Origin: Propionivibrio sp.
GTDB taxonomy: Bacteria; Pseudomonadota; Gammaproteobacteria; Burkholderiales; Rhodocyclaceae
DNA: 35,473 nt
Direction: 5' to 3'
NCBI GenBank assembly: GCA_016705685.1
Contig: JADJLB010000014.1
Span: 1-35,473, forward strand
This document shows positions 11,041 through 18,833 of this stretch, piece by piece (positions within the stretch are counted from its first letter, which is position 1; every line of letters begins with the position of its first letter). The notes under the pieces are model-generated. The model made no database searches and was not told the DNA's origin. It saw nothing but the letters and a program-made list of their open reading frames with translations. The position numbers and the translations under genes were made by a program.

Positions 11041-11406
11041 TCAGTCGTCGGAGCGACACTCTGAAAACTCGCCGTAGCGCAGGTCGTTCACTTCGGCCAG
11101 CTCGATCATGGCGAGCCTCAGGAAGGCGTAGACTTGCGGCCGGGTCATGCCCATGTTGGTGATCTTCGGTCGCTTCATGGCCGGCGCGCCGGTGGCCGCG
11201 TCCGTGACCTGCGTTTCGTAGTGCAGCGTGTAGGTTCCGGCGGGGTCTTGCGCGCCCTCGAACAGTTTGCGCGCGACGAGCCTGCACGAGCCGGCCAGGT
11301 AGTCGATGAAACCATGGTCAACGCCGTTGAACTCGATCCGGTCTTTCAGTTCGATGGCCTCGCCGTTCAGGATGACGGTTGTCACGGTCGCATTGAATTT
11401 AGTCAC
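11041..11406 (-). CDS. unknown 121-residue phage protein
   Basis: GTG start at 11406 behind GGAGGAACT. It reads VTKFNATVTTVILNGEAIEL, FNGVDHGFIDYLAGSCRLVA and ITNMGMTRPQVYAFLRLAMI. It starts with beta strands and ends in a helix. It lies after the lysis genes. No family is recognised. Confidence 0.55.
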   Translation of the reverse strand: MTKFNATVTTVILNGEAIELKDRIEFNGVDHGFIDYLAGSCRLVARKLFEGAQDPAGTYTLHYETQVTDAATGAPAMKRPKITNMGMTRPQVYAFLRLAMIELAEVNDLRYGEFSECRSDD

Positions 11407-11536
11407 AGTTCCTCCACAGTGCAAAAATAGCGCAGGCGCAGATCGCGACGACGACGCACAGCAGGCAGCTCCAGAAAAATCCGGCCAGGATCGTCTCGAT
11501 CCCCGCCAGAAAACGAATTGCGCTGTATAGGTCATT
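11399..11536 (-). CDS. possible small membrane protein without a clear start
   Basis: A leftward frame ending at TAA 11401-11399 encodes YSAIRFLAGIETILAGFFWS then CLLCVVVAICACAIFALW, a convincing membrane segment. No ATG, GTG or TTG opens it; a short ORF in another frame (MTPVQLRHRGLIATSG, from 11639) ends just before it, and an indel may separate the two. A holin-like or spanin-related role is possible from the location. Confidence 0.35.
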   Translation of the reverse strand, partial: NDLYSAIRFLAGIETILAGFFWSCLLCVVVAICACAIFALWRNCD

Positions 11537-11635
11537 GACTGGACATCGGGTAGCGCATCAAACGCCAGCGCAGCCAGTGGCGCCGCCAGCTTCCGGACGT
11601 GGCGATCAGGCCACGATGGCGAAGTTGTACCGGGG

Positions 11636-11860
11636 TCATTGCTCGACCGAACGGCGGAAGGTAAAGCCGGTTCCGCAATCGGCTTGAATAGTGAAGTTGT
11701 TGCTGGCGCCGACGCCGGCGTTGACGGAGCCCGATCCGGTAATGGCGCCCTTGCCGGTGCATTGAATATCGACCGGATGATCAATTCCAGAGAATGACTG
11801 GCCGCCGGTGGCGCAGCCGGCGAAGATCGGGAGCGCGAGCGCGATAAGCAAAGCTTTCAT
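11636..11860 (-). CDS. small lipoprotein, possible outer-membrane spanin part
   Basis: A 74-residue protein with a lipoprotein signal: MKALLIALALPIFAGC, lipobox F-A-G-C, mature end at Cys16. The rest is Gly/Ser-rich with two more Cys. Position just after endolysin and a small membrane protein fits an Rz1-type spanin, but it lacks the usual proline-rich part, so it could also be another phage lipoprotein. Confidence 0.6.
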   Translation of the reverse strand: MKALLIALALPIFAGCATGGQSFSGIDHPVDIQCTGKGAITGSGSVNAGVGASNNFTIQADCGTGFTFRRSVEQ

Positions 11861-12030
11861 TTCTGCGGCCCTTTCGGGTCAACCAGCGCGGCGGTGAAGA
11901 TACCAAGCGCCAGCAGGGCGTCGCGCAGAAACGCGACCAACGGCTCGACCGGCGACCTGCCGAGATAGACAAAAGCCGCCCAGGCCATGAACAGCACCAT
12001 GGACAGCCCGATTTTTTGACGTGTGGTCAT
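11857..12030 (-). CDS. small membrane protein of the lysis region
   Basis: A 57-residue protein, start chosen at ATG 12030 (MTTRQKIGLSMVLFMAWAAF) because the longer ORF overlaps the endolysin with unlikely sequence. Two hydrophobic segments (9-23 and about 32-48). Stop overlaps the lipoprotein ATG. Likely a holin-type or accessory lysis protein. Confidence 0.5.
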   Translation of the reverse strand: MTTRQKIGLSMVLFMAWAAFVYLGRSPVEPLVAFLRDALLALGIFTAALVDPKGPQK

Positions 12031-12040
12031 GACTTCCCTT

Positions 12041-12571
12041 TCATAGAAGCGCGCTGGATAGCCGGTACATGCGGCGCGACCAGCCCTTGCGGAATCGCGC
12101 CTGCGTCGGGTCGCGCGCGACAATCCCGGCGTAGAATGCATTGCGCAGATCCATGTAATCGTCGATCATCACCTTGATCTGGTTGCGCATAACGTAATCA
12201 TTTACCGCGTAGATCGTTTTGTGTCCGACAACGCCGTCCACCGGCGACATGACAACAGCCTGCAACCACTTGGACGCGCGGCTGACGCCGTGCTGCACGG
12301 CGGTGTCGAACACCATTAGGTCGATGCGCGGCGGCAGGTCGTCGCCCAGGATGCGGCGCCAGTAGTGGTTCCGGTAGATGGCGGCGACTTCTTCGGCGCT
12401 GATCAGGCGCACCGACTGCAGCGGCAGGCCGTGCGACTCCTGCCAGTCGTCATAGGTGCGCTGGGTGATGCCCTGATTCGTCGCGCCGCCGTGGTCTGCC
12501 GGGTCATCCACATAGCCGCCCTCGGCGCGCAGGACGAAGGCGAGGCAGTCCGGGTAGCGGTTGGCGGTCAT
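12041..12571 (-). CDS. endolysin, glycoside hydrolase family 108 type
   Basis: A 176-residue enzyme. E17 in VLRAEGGYVDDPADHGGAT is the expected catalytic Glu of GH108 muramidases, followed by NQGITQRTYDDW and, later, FDTAVQHGVSRASKWLQAVV, the second conserved part with the C-terminal peptidoglycan-binding segment. It cleaves the host wall at the end of infection. No signal peptide is seen, so it needs a holin, which lies just upstream (12590-12904). Confidence 0.85.
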   Translation of the reverse strand: MTANRYPDCLAFVLRAEGGYVDDPADHGGATNQGITQRTYDDWQESHGLPLQSVRLISAEEVAAIYRNHYWRRILGDDLPPRIDLMVFDTAVQHGVSRASKWLQAVVMSPVDGVVGHKTIYAVNDYVMRNQIKVMIDDYMDLRNAFYAGIVARDPTQARFRKGWSRRMYRLSSALL

Positions 12572-12589
12572 TTGGTCGGTCCTTTCAGA

Positions 12590-12904
12590 TCAGGGAAGGG
12601 TCAAAAACTTCCTTTCGGCCCATTTTTCCAGCGCGAACAGCCCACGGCTGCCCATGTGGCCGGCGATGCCGATCAGCGCGGCGGTGACCAGGGGATTGAT
12701 TGCCGATGCTTCACACAGCCAGAAGGTGATCAGGCCGGAAAATCCGCTGGTCATCAGCTCGCCCACCAGTTCGACAATGTTGAACGGCCTCGCCTCGCCG
12801 GAGCGCCGTTTGCGCAGGAAGCTGACGGCGCCGCCCCATGCGGACAGGAACACGATCCAGGCGTAGGTGATAAAGCTGTAGGTGGTGGGGTCTTTTTCAG
12901 GCAT
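12590..12904 (-). CDS. phage holin
   Basis: A 104-residue protein with an N-terminal membrane segment (YSFITYAWIVFLSAWGGAVS), a charged loop (RKRRSGEARP) and two further hydrophobic stretches (GFSGLITFWLCEASAINPLV, TAALIGIAGHMGSRG). This fits the LydA-like or phage_holin_3 type. It would open the inner membrane to let the endolysin out. Directly upstream of the endolysin in transcription. Confidence 0.75.
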   Translation of the reverse strand: MPEKDPTTYSFITYAWIVFLSAWGGAVSFLRKRRSGEARPFNIVELVGELMTSGFSGLITFWLCEASAINPLVTAALIGIAGHMGSRGLFALEKWAERKFLTLP

Positions 12905-12914
12905 GTCAATCTCC

Positions 12915-13562
12915 TTAAATATCCGCCGTCACGCGCACCACGTTCGTACCGTCCGCATAGATAATGGCACGCTTGCCCATGCCCACCACAATGCCCGTAC
13001 CGGTCGCTCCGATGAATTGCAGGCCAAAGCCGCCTGTGGTGTTGTTGAAGACCGTCCATTGCTGCGCGCCGAGCGGCAGCACGATGTTCCTCTGAACCGT
13101 CAGCGTTCCGGTGAATTCGAGAATCTCATTGCGTTCCTCATTGGCCGCAAGTGTTGTATTGGCGTCCGCGATGGTCTTCGCAAGTCTGCCCGCTCGGCGG
13201 AAGGCTGTAAGGCGGTAGTCGGTATGTGAAGTGACCGTCGAAGCACCGGTCACAACGATGTACAGCGGAATCTTCCCCGGCGTCCACGCAGATGTGTTAT
13301 TGCTTATGACGCCGGCCCGTGTTGCTTCGATAAAATTCGTCGCCGACGCGGTAAGCGCCAACGTGCCGTTGGCGATTTGTGCCAAGGCGGCATCAACCAT
13401 GATCGTTCCGCCGTAGTATCCCCATGTGAGGCCGGACGTCGTCGATTGCCTGCGCCCAAACAATGTCGCCGGGCTGGCGGCGTCGAAGTAGGCGTTTGCA
13501 GTAACTTCCTTGCTGGCTTGGGATTGTGCGATAGCGTCAAATGTGACTGTTGAATTGGACAT
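12915..13562 (-). CDS. tail fibre or baseplate-associated protein
   Basis: A 215-residue protein (MSNSTVTFDAIAQSQASKEV, NAYFDAASPATLFGRRQS, RAIIYADGTNVVRVTADI). The N-terminal Q-A-x-K-E-V-T-A-N region and the C-terminal A-D-G-T-N-V beta pattern are common to short phage fibre or receptor-binding subunits. It follows the tail-tip gene, the usual place for host-recognition proteins. Confidence 0.6.
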   Translation of the reverse strand: MSNSTVTFDAIAQSQASKEVTANAYFDAASPATLFGRRQSTTSGLTWGYYGGTIMVDAALAQIANGTLALTASATNFIEATRAGVISNNTSAWTPGKIPLYIVVTGASTVTSHTDYRLTAFRRAGRLAKTIADANTTLAANEERNEILEFTGTLTVQRNIVLPLGAQQWTVFNNTTGGFGLQFIGATGTGIVVGMGKRAIIYADGTNVVRVTADI

Positions 13563-13565
13563 GTG

Positions 13566-16500
13566 TTACCTCGTAATCGACGTTATGAGCGGGTATCCGC
13601 GCCCGACGGTTGCGGAGAGTTGATAAATCTTGACGTAGAGCGTCGCCTGATTGCTGCCGAAGTCCGTCACCTGCTGAGCGCTGGTGTACGCTGCGGTCTG
13701 TCCGGTCAGCGCGGAAAGCGTGCGCTTGAGCGTGGTATAGGCGCCGCTGCTGTATATCTCCACGTCGTAGAGTTCAGAGGCTTCTCCGAGCGAAGCATCA
13801 ACCAGATCACGCCAGGCGCCGCCGATGCGCGTGCGGCGAATCCAGGTCAGCGTCCAGTCGTTTGTTGTTGGGTGACGGTTGCCGTTCGGATACACCGGGC
13901 CCAACGGCTTGAGGTTCACCGCCGAATAGGTGAAGGCGACCTGGTCGGACGCGGAGGAACTGATCGCGCGGCCTTCCGTGACGGCCTGATAGGACCGCGC
14001 AAGGCCGATGCTATTGGTATTGGAGGTGAGGAAGGACAGCGACGTATCGAGCGCGATCACCGCATCGCCGGAAACATGCGTCGACATTGCCCATTCGGTT
14101 CCTGCCCTGCCGCGCAGCAGGTTGGTCAGCACGTAGCTTCCATCCACCTGCAGTGTGCAGGTCTGCGCAGCAATGATCTCCCACCGCCCATGCGCGCCGT
14201 AGGCGAAGTGGTTGGCGCCGTTGAACATGGACAACTCACTGACGCTGCTGGGCGCCGGACCATAAAAACTCACAGCGAGCGTGCTGGCCTTGTCGATCAG
14301 ATCGGTCCCGACCACGCCCAGCGCATTGGACGCCACGCCCATGGTCGCACCGGGGGAAGATACCCCCTGAACATCCACCCAGGTCTGCCCGTTGTCATCG
14401 CTGCGAAACAGCACGCCGCCTGGCCAGCCCGCCAGATACCCCGTCATTGCCATGGGAAAACCCGCTGTGTTCAGATCGTCCGCCAGGGTCGGAATATCCA
14501 GCAGCGCCACGCGCGAATCTCCAGACAGCTTAAGGGCAACGCCTGTCGACGCACCCGCTGCGCCGACCGCAGCCGCTGTATAGACCGCCGTCGAATCGTA
14601 CTTCGCCGCGCATTCAACGCGCCCGTCCGACGTGTAGGTGATTGACGTCAACCGCAGCCTGTAGGTCGCTTCGTTGGCGTTGACCACGATGACATCTCCA
14701 GGCTCCAGCGCACCACGGCTTGGTGGCAAGGCAAACGTCAGGTCGTAGCGTTCCAGCCAATAGAGGTAGAGCAGCGTTTCTGCTGTTTTGGCCGCCTCCG
14801 CACTGCTCATCACGAGCGCCAGGCTGATCTCGGAAACATTGACCGCCTCAGTGTTCAGCCGCTCGGCATACTGCTGGCCCGAGTCATATTCACGCTCGAC
14901 GTCGAGGTAGCTCAGGACCACTCGCCGCGGCAGTACGGAATCCATCTCGCGGCTATTGGTGATCGACACGCCGGGCGCCTCGCCAATGCCGCGCGCATCG
15001 AGTTCGGAAGCCGCAATCGTCGCCACGCTGGTGCTGCCGCGTGGCTTGAATTTGATCTTGTAGCCGCTCTGCACCACGTCGAACGGCCACGCACCTTGCA
15101 GCGGCTCGATAGCCGAGCGGATCGATGAAATGCTTGTGGTTCGATAGCCTTTTACCAGTGACGTGAGAAGGGATACGTCAATGTCGCCAGATGTGAGCAG
15201 GGCGCTTTTCAGGCACTCGGCAGAAACAACAGAAGACAATGATGTTGTGCCGTATACTGGTTTATCTGTTTGTACTATGTCTCTGAAAAGAGTCTTGCTC
15301 GTGATGATGCCACGAGACCTGACCATCAGGTTCCCGAACATCCTGAACTCAATATTATTGAGTGATCCTGTACCTGTGAAGGTAGGAACTGTTCCTACGT
15401 TTATCTCCCCGCCCGTCAAATCGTCACGAATGGCCCAAAGCGTGCTGCCATAGGGTTTGCACCAGTAAATGAGCCCGGCGTCAGCACACAACCGCATACC
15501 ACCGCCAAAGTTGTTTAATGTGACTGACAGAGAACCAAGCAGGTTCAGAGAAGTGTCATACTTCCTCATGGACGAGTTGCCAATGATGTATACGAACGAC
15601 CCGTCAGTACATCCTGCCCAGTTCTCAGTGGGCAGGGCTATTACTATTTCTGGGCCTAATTTGTACCTGACGCGAAGCGTCGTGGTTCCGGTGAAAATCA
15701 GCACATCGCCCTGCTCGTAGAACGTTCCATTTGACTCGTTCACCTCGCCCCACGTTGACAAGGGGAACATCTGCGTATGCCCATACATGTAGCGATCCGG
15801 GTTGTCCGATGTGCCGTTTAGCGGAACCTCGGTCCCTGGAACTGCAATCGTTTTTGTGAAACTGAACGCCCCCAGCCTGGAGTCATAAACACTATAGGTG
15901 GAAGATGCCGGATAGCTACTATCCCAATTGGGCACATAAACCCGCACGAGATCCAGCGATAGATAGTGCGGCTTCGCAGCGAAAGCCGGATTTGTCACCG
16001 GGCTGGAGTATCCGGTGGTGACGCTGTCGACGACAGTCATGCCCGCATTCGATTGCACGCGCACCACCTCGACCTTCACCTGCACGCCGACGAGCGAGTT
16101 GTTGTATGGGGCAAGCTGGAGGTCGTTGAAGACGATATAGGCCAGGCCGCGATAGGCGGGCGTGTTGGCCACGCCAAGCGTCGCTTGCATTCTCGGGTCA
16201 GCAAGCTGTGACGCGCTCCCCGTGTGTAAAGTGAATACTGAGCTGGCCTGGTTGCTGGCGATAATCGTGGCCAGATCGGTTGCGCCCGCGTCGTAAAACA
16301 AACGATTGCCCAGCCATATCCGGCGAATCCCTGCGATTGGCGTCCCGTCCGTGCAGTCGAGCAGGCCGACGGCAAAGGTCGCGGAGTACGAAAATGTCGT
16401 CGTCGTCGTTTTCGGCCCGCCGCCCTTGCCTCCGCCACTCGTCTCTTTCCTCTGCGTCTCCTTGAGTTGGTTGTTTTCCAGCCAGAAGATATTTCCGACA

Positions 16501-16727
16501 ACCGGGAAGGTGCCGTAGCCGCGCGGGATGAAGGCACCATAGGTCGCGGTGGCCACCGACAGGTCGGAGAGTCGCGGCCCCTGATTTACCGGCCCCTTGG
16601 GCGGATCGAGGTAGCCACCAATAGCGATCCCGATCTGAGCGCCGTAGAGAGCGCCTTTAGGACCGGCAACGAAGAAGCCGCCGACTGCACCAAGAACGCC
16701 GCCAATTGCCTGCCCGCCGGTACTCAT
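13566..16727 (-). CDS. tail-tip / host specificity protein
   Basis: A 1053-residue protein, start chosen at ATG 16727 that overlaps the NlpC/P60 stop. The N-terminus is a glycine-rich, mildly hydrophobic segment (GGVLGAVGGFFVAGPKGALY) then YGAFIPRGYGTFPVVGNIFW, typical of the central tail-tip protein of siphophages and gene transfer agents. The middle (SREMDSVLPRRVVLSYLDVE, LYWLERYDLTFALPPSRGAL) fits the Phage-tail_3 type domain. It forms the baseplate centre that contacts the receptor. Part of the DUF2460-DUF2163-NlpC-tip module. Confidence 0.85.
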   Translation of the reverse strand: MSTGGQAIGGVLGAVGGFFVAGPKGALYGAQIGIAIGGYLDPPKGPVNQGPRLSDLSVATATYGAFIPRGYGTFPVVGNIFWLENNQLKETQRKETSGGGKGGGPKTTTTTFSYSATFAVGLLDCTDGTPIAGIRRIWLGNRLFYDAGATDLATIIASNQASSVFTLHTGSASQLADPRMQATLGVANTPAYRGLAYIVFNDLQLAPYNNSLVGVQVKVEVVRVQSNAGMTVVDSVTTGYSSPVTNPAFAAKPHYLSLDLVRVYVPNWDSSYPASSTYSVYDSRLGAFSFTKTIAVPGTEVPLNGTSDNPDRYMYGHTQMFPLSTWGEVNESNGTFYEQGDVLIFTGTTTLRVRYKLGPEIVIALPTENWAGCTDGSFVYIIGNSSMRKYDTSLNLLGSLSVTLNNFGGGMRLCADAGLIYWCKPYGSTLWAIRDDLTGGEINVGTVPTFTGTGSLNNIEFRMFGNLMVRSRGIITSKTLFRDIVQTDKPVYGTTSLSSVVSAECLKSALLTSGDIDVSLLTSLVKGYRTTSISSIRSAIEPLQGAWPFDVVQSGYKIKFKPRGSTSVATIAASELDARGIGEAPGVSITNSREMDSVLPRRVVLSYLDVEREYDSGQQYAERLNTEAVNVSEISLALVMSSAEAAKTAETLLYLYWLERYDLTFALPPSRGALEPGDVIVVNANEATYRLRLTSITYTSDGRVECAAKYDSTAVYTAAAVGAAGASTGVALKLSGDSRVALLDIPTLADDLNTAGFPMAMTGYLAGWPGGVLFRSDDNGQTWVDVQGVSSPGATMGVASNALGVVGTDLIDKASTLAVSFYGPAPSSVSELSMFNGANHFAYGAHGRWEIIAAQTCTLQVDGSYVLTNLLRGRAGTEWAMSTHVSGDAVIALDTSLSFLTSNTNSIGLARSYQAVTEGRAISSSASDQVAFTYSAVNLKPLGPVYPNGNRHPTTNDWTLTWIRRTRIGGAWRDLVDASLGEASELYDVEIYSSGAYTTLKRTLSALTGQTAAYTSAQQVTDFGSNQATLYVKIYQLSATVGRGYPLITSITR

Positions 16728-17137
16728 ACCAATCCCTTGAAGCGATACGCGCAAACGATGCGCGCGGCCCATACCGATGACAGCCGGTGCTCGCAGACCC
16801 TACCGACCGAGGCATAGCTGTGGATGATCGTCTCGCCCGCCAGGATCGCCAGATGCTGCGGGTCGCCGGCGAAGCGGATCAGCAGTACATCACCCGGCTG
16901 GCGATCCATCGCCGCAACACGCTCAAGGCACGGCTGCTCGTCAAGCGCACACTGGAGCTGCCCGTGCGACGGCGACCGGCTGTAGCCTGTTCGATCCACA
17001 TAATCGGCTCCGATGGCCTGCGCCACGGCCACCACCAGCCCGGCACAGTCAAGCGCCACGCCGGGGATGCGGCCCTGATGCAGAAACGGCGTACCGAGGC
17101 AGGCGCGGGCAGCAGCAATGATCTCGTCGGCGTTCAT
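16724..17137 (-). CDS. NlpC/P60 family tail peptidase
   Basis: A 137-residue protein. Cys31 in GVALDCAGLVVAVA is the catalytic nucleophile, His95 in DPQHLAIL the base, and His106 in ETIIHSY a likely third residue. Such tail-tip enzymes cut peptide crosslinks of the wall during DNA entry, or process tail proteins. Overlaps both neighbours by a few bases. Confidence 0.87.
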   Translation of the reverse strand: MNADEIIAAARACLGTPFLHQGRIPGVALDCAGLVVAVAQAIGADYVDRTGYSRSPSHGQLQCALDEQPCLERVAAMDRQPGDVLLIRFAGDPQHLAILAGETIIHSYASVGRVCEHRLSSVWAARIVCAYRFKGLV

Positions 17138-17958
17138 CCGCCACCTACCTGGCTGTACTGGCTACTCGTCGGGATGTCGGCGAAGCCCAGAAAGTTGATC
17201 ACGTTGTTGTACTTGTCGCGGCAATCCTCCGACCGCCGCTTGCGGCAGCCAGGCACCATCAAATACGCATCGCCGATCACCGGCGGATAATGAAACGGCT
17301 CGAAAACCTCAATCGTTCCGTCCGCCTCGTAACGCTTCACTTCCCGCAATTTCAATCCGGTGTTGGCGCCGCTGGTAAATACCAGCGTGCCGTATGCAAA
17401 ACGGTCTGCCGCTTCGCCGCGCGCCGCGTCACGCATGATCGATGCGCTGGTCACTGCAGTAAGCGTTCCGCTGACGGTGATCGCCGGCAGACTGATGCCG
17501 CACCAGGAATCTCCTAAGGTATGTATGCAGGCAGGAAGGCAGGTCAGGCCGACCGACTGGTTGAGCGCATCTTCCAGCGACATTTCCTCGATGCTGTAGC
17601 GCGCATCCTTGAGCGTCGTCTTGCCCAGGAAGCTGGCAACAATCGGCTCCTCGTCCTCGACCGGCGCGTTCCAGGTCGTGGCGAACAGGTAGGCGCGGGC
17701 GTTGTCGAAGACGCCGCTGGCGATTTCGTTGTACCCGATCCCGGCCAGGCCACTGATGCCCTCCAGGTCGATCAGCGACGGGTTGAGCCCTGCCGTTGCG
17801 CTGTAGCCGGTGAAGTCGTAGCCGGACGCGGAAAGATAGGTATGCCCGCCCATCACCAGATCGCGCACATGCCGCGTCAGGTAGATCGGCGAGCCGGATA
17901 CCGGCACGATGCGCAGGCAGATCGTCCGGTAGCGGTAGTCGGCAATGACTGATTTCAT
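17134..17958 (-). CDS. DUF2163 family tail protein (hub-like)
   Basis: A 274-residue protein, start chosen at ATG 17958 (MKSVIADYRYRTICLRIVPV). Internal LVMGGHTYLSASGYDFTGYS and the C-terminal MVPGCRKRRSEDCRDKYNN then FLGFADIP fit DUF2163, the family of the gene-transfer-agent tail hub protein. The paired Cys (G-C-R-K ... D-C-R) is typical. It probably links the distal tail ring to the tip. Confidence 0.82.
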   Translation of the reverse strand: MKSVIADYRYRTICLRIVPVSGSPIYLTRHVRDLVMGGHTYLSASGYDFTGYSATAGLNPSLIDLEGISGLAGIGYNEIASGVFDNARAYLFATTWNAPVEDEEPIVASFLGKTTLKDARYSIEEMSLEDALNQSVGLTCLPACIHTLGDSWCGISLPAITVSGTLTAVTSASIMRDAARGEAADRFAYGTLVFTSGANTGLKLREVKRYEADGTIEVFEPFHYPPVIGDAYLMVPGCRKRRSEDCRDKYNNVINFLGFADIPTSSQYSQVGGG

Positions 17959-18833
17959 GGATTCAACAGTTCCACGATGTCGATGTCGCCCGCTTCGCGC
18001 ACGTTGAGCGCGACGTGCTGCACGTCGATGCGCGAATTGAAGCGACAAGGGATGTCGAATTCACAGCCGGCGGTGAGCGCTTCGGCGGCCTGTGGCTGCG
18101 TTTGCGCGGTGCCGCCGCTGGTCCAGGTCGAGAAGGCGGTCGAGTTGATGGCCACGGTGATCGTGGTGCCGCCGATGGCGGTGATCTGGCCGCGCAAGCC
18201 GTTGATCTGCGTCATGCCGGCGACGCCGGAGAAATACACCGACTCACCGACCAGGAAGGTATGCGAGCCGACCGTGACGACCGCCTGCGCGGCCTTGGTG
18301 ATGCCGGTGATGCTGCGTGATTTGTCGGCGGCGAACGTGACCTGCCCGGTGGTTGTGCTGACCGTCCAATTGACGACCGGCGTATTGAGGATCTCCAGCA
18401 CGCCAATGGCGACCTTGACGCTACCGGCGACCGGCTTAAACAGCGTGCGCACCGGCAGGCCGATGCCGAGCGGCGTGGCGCCTGCGCCGTATTGCTTCTG
18501 CAGCTGGTAGACGCCGGCCGAAAGCCTGAGCAACGGCTGGTCAAAAGCTGTGGGCGCTGCGGTGTTGGCGTTGGTCGAGAAGTCGTCCTTGACCTTGACC
18601 CGGAAGCCGGCCAGCATGCCGTAGGCGCGGTGATAGAGCGCGATGATGCGCGACCACAGATCGGCGGTGGTGAGCGTGTAGTGGATGGTGAAGTGGCGCA
18701 CCGGGTATTGGTGCACCAGCCGGCGATATTCGCTGCCGCCGCTGGTTTGCGTGATTTCGACCTGGAATTCGTCGGCATAGCTGGCGCCCATGCGCACATC
18801 GACGGGCAGGCGTTCTTCGAGAAACTCAGCCAT
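17955..18833 (-). CDS. DUF2460 family distal tail protein
   Basis: A 292-residue protein (MAEFLEERLPVDVRMGASYA, YRRLVHQYPVRHFTIHYTLT, AYGMLAGFRVKVKDDFS, CEFDIPCRFNSRIDVQHVAL), a good fit to DUF2460 / Dit-like proteins that cap the tail tube. A Thr/Val-rich stretch at about 160-240 looks like an inserted Ig-like or beta domain. Overlaps DUF2163 by four bases. Confidence 0.83.
   Translation of the reverse strand: MAEFLEERLPVDVRMGASYADEFQVEITQTSGGSEYRRLVHQYPVRHFTIHYTLTTADLWSRIIALYHRAYGMLAGFRVKVKDDFSTNANTAAPTAFDQPLLRLSAGVYQLQKQYGAGATPLGIGLPVRTLFKPVAGSVKVAIGVLEILNTPVVNWTVSTTTGQVTFAADKSRSITGITKAAQAVVTVGSHTFLVGESVYFSGVAGMTQINGLRGQITAIGGTTITVAINSTAFSTWTSGGTAQTQPQAAEALTAGCEFDIPCRFNSRIDVQHVALNVREAGDIDIVELLNP

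Noticed and set aside
12437-12964. A rightward ORF overlapping the holin and endolysin
   Set aside because: It is antisense to two recognisable lysis genes and has no protein-like features.
13563-14645. A 360-codon rightward ORF opposite the tail-tip gene
   Set aside because: It is the mirror of a well-supported tail protein in GC-rich DNA. Its sequence is rich in Arg/His/Gly with no domain and no ribosome site.
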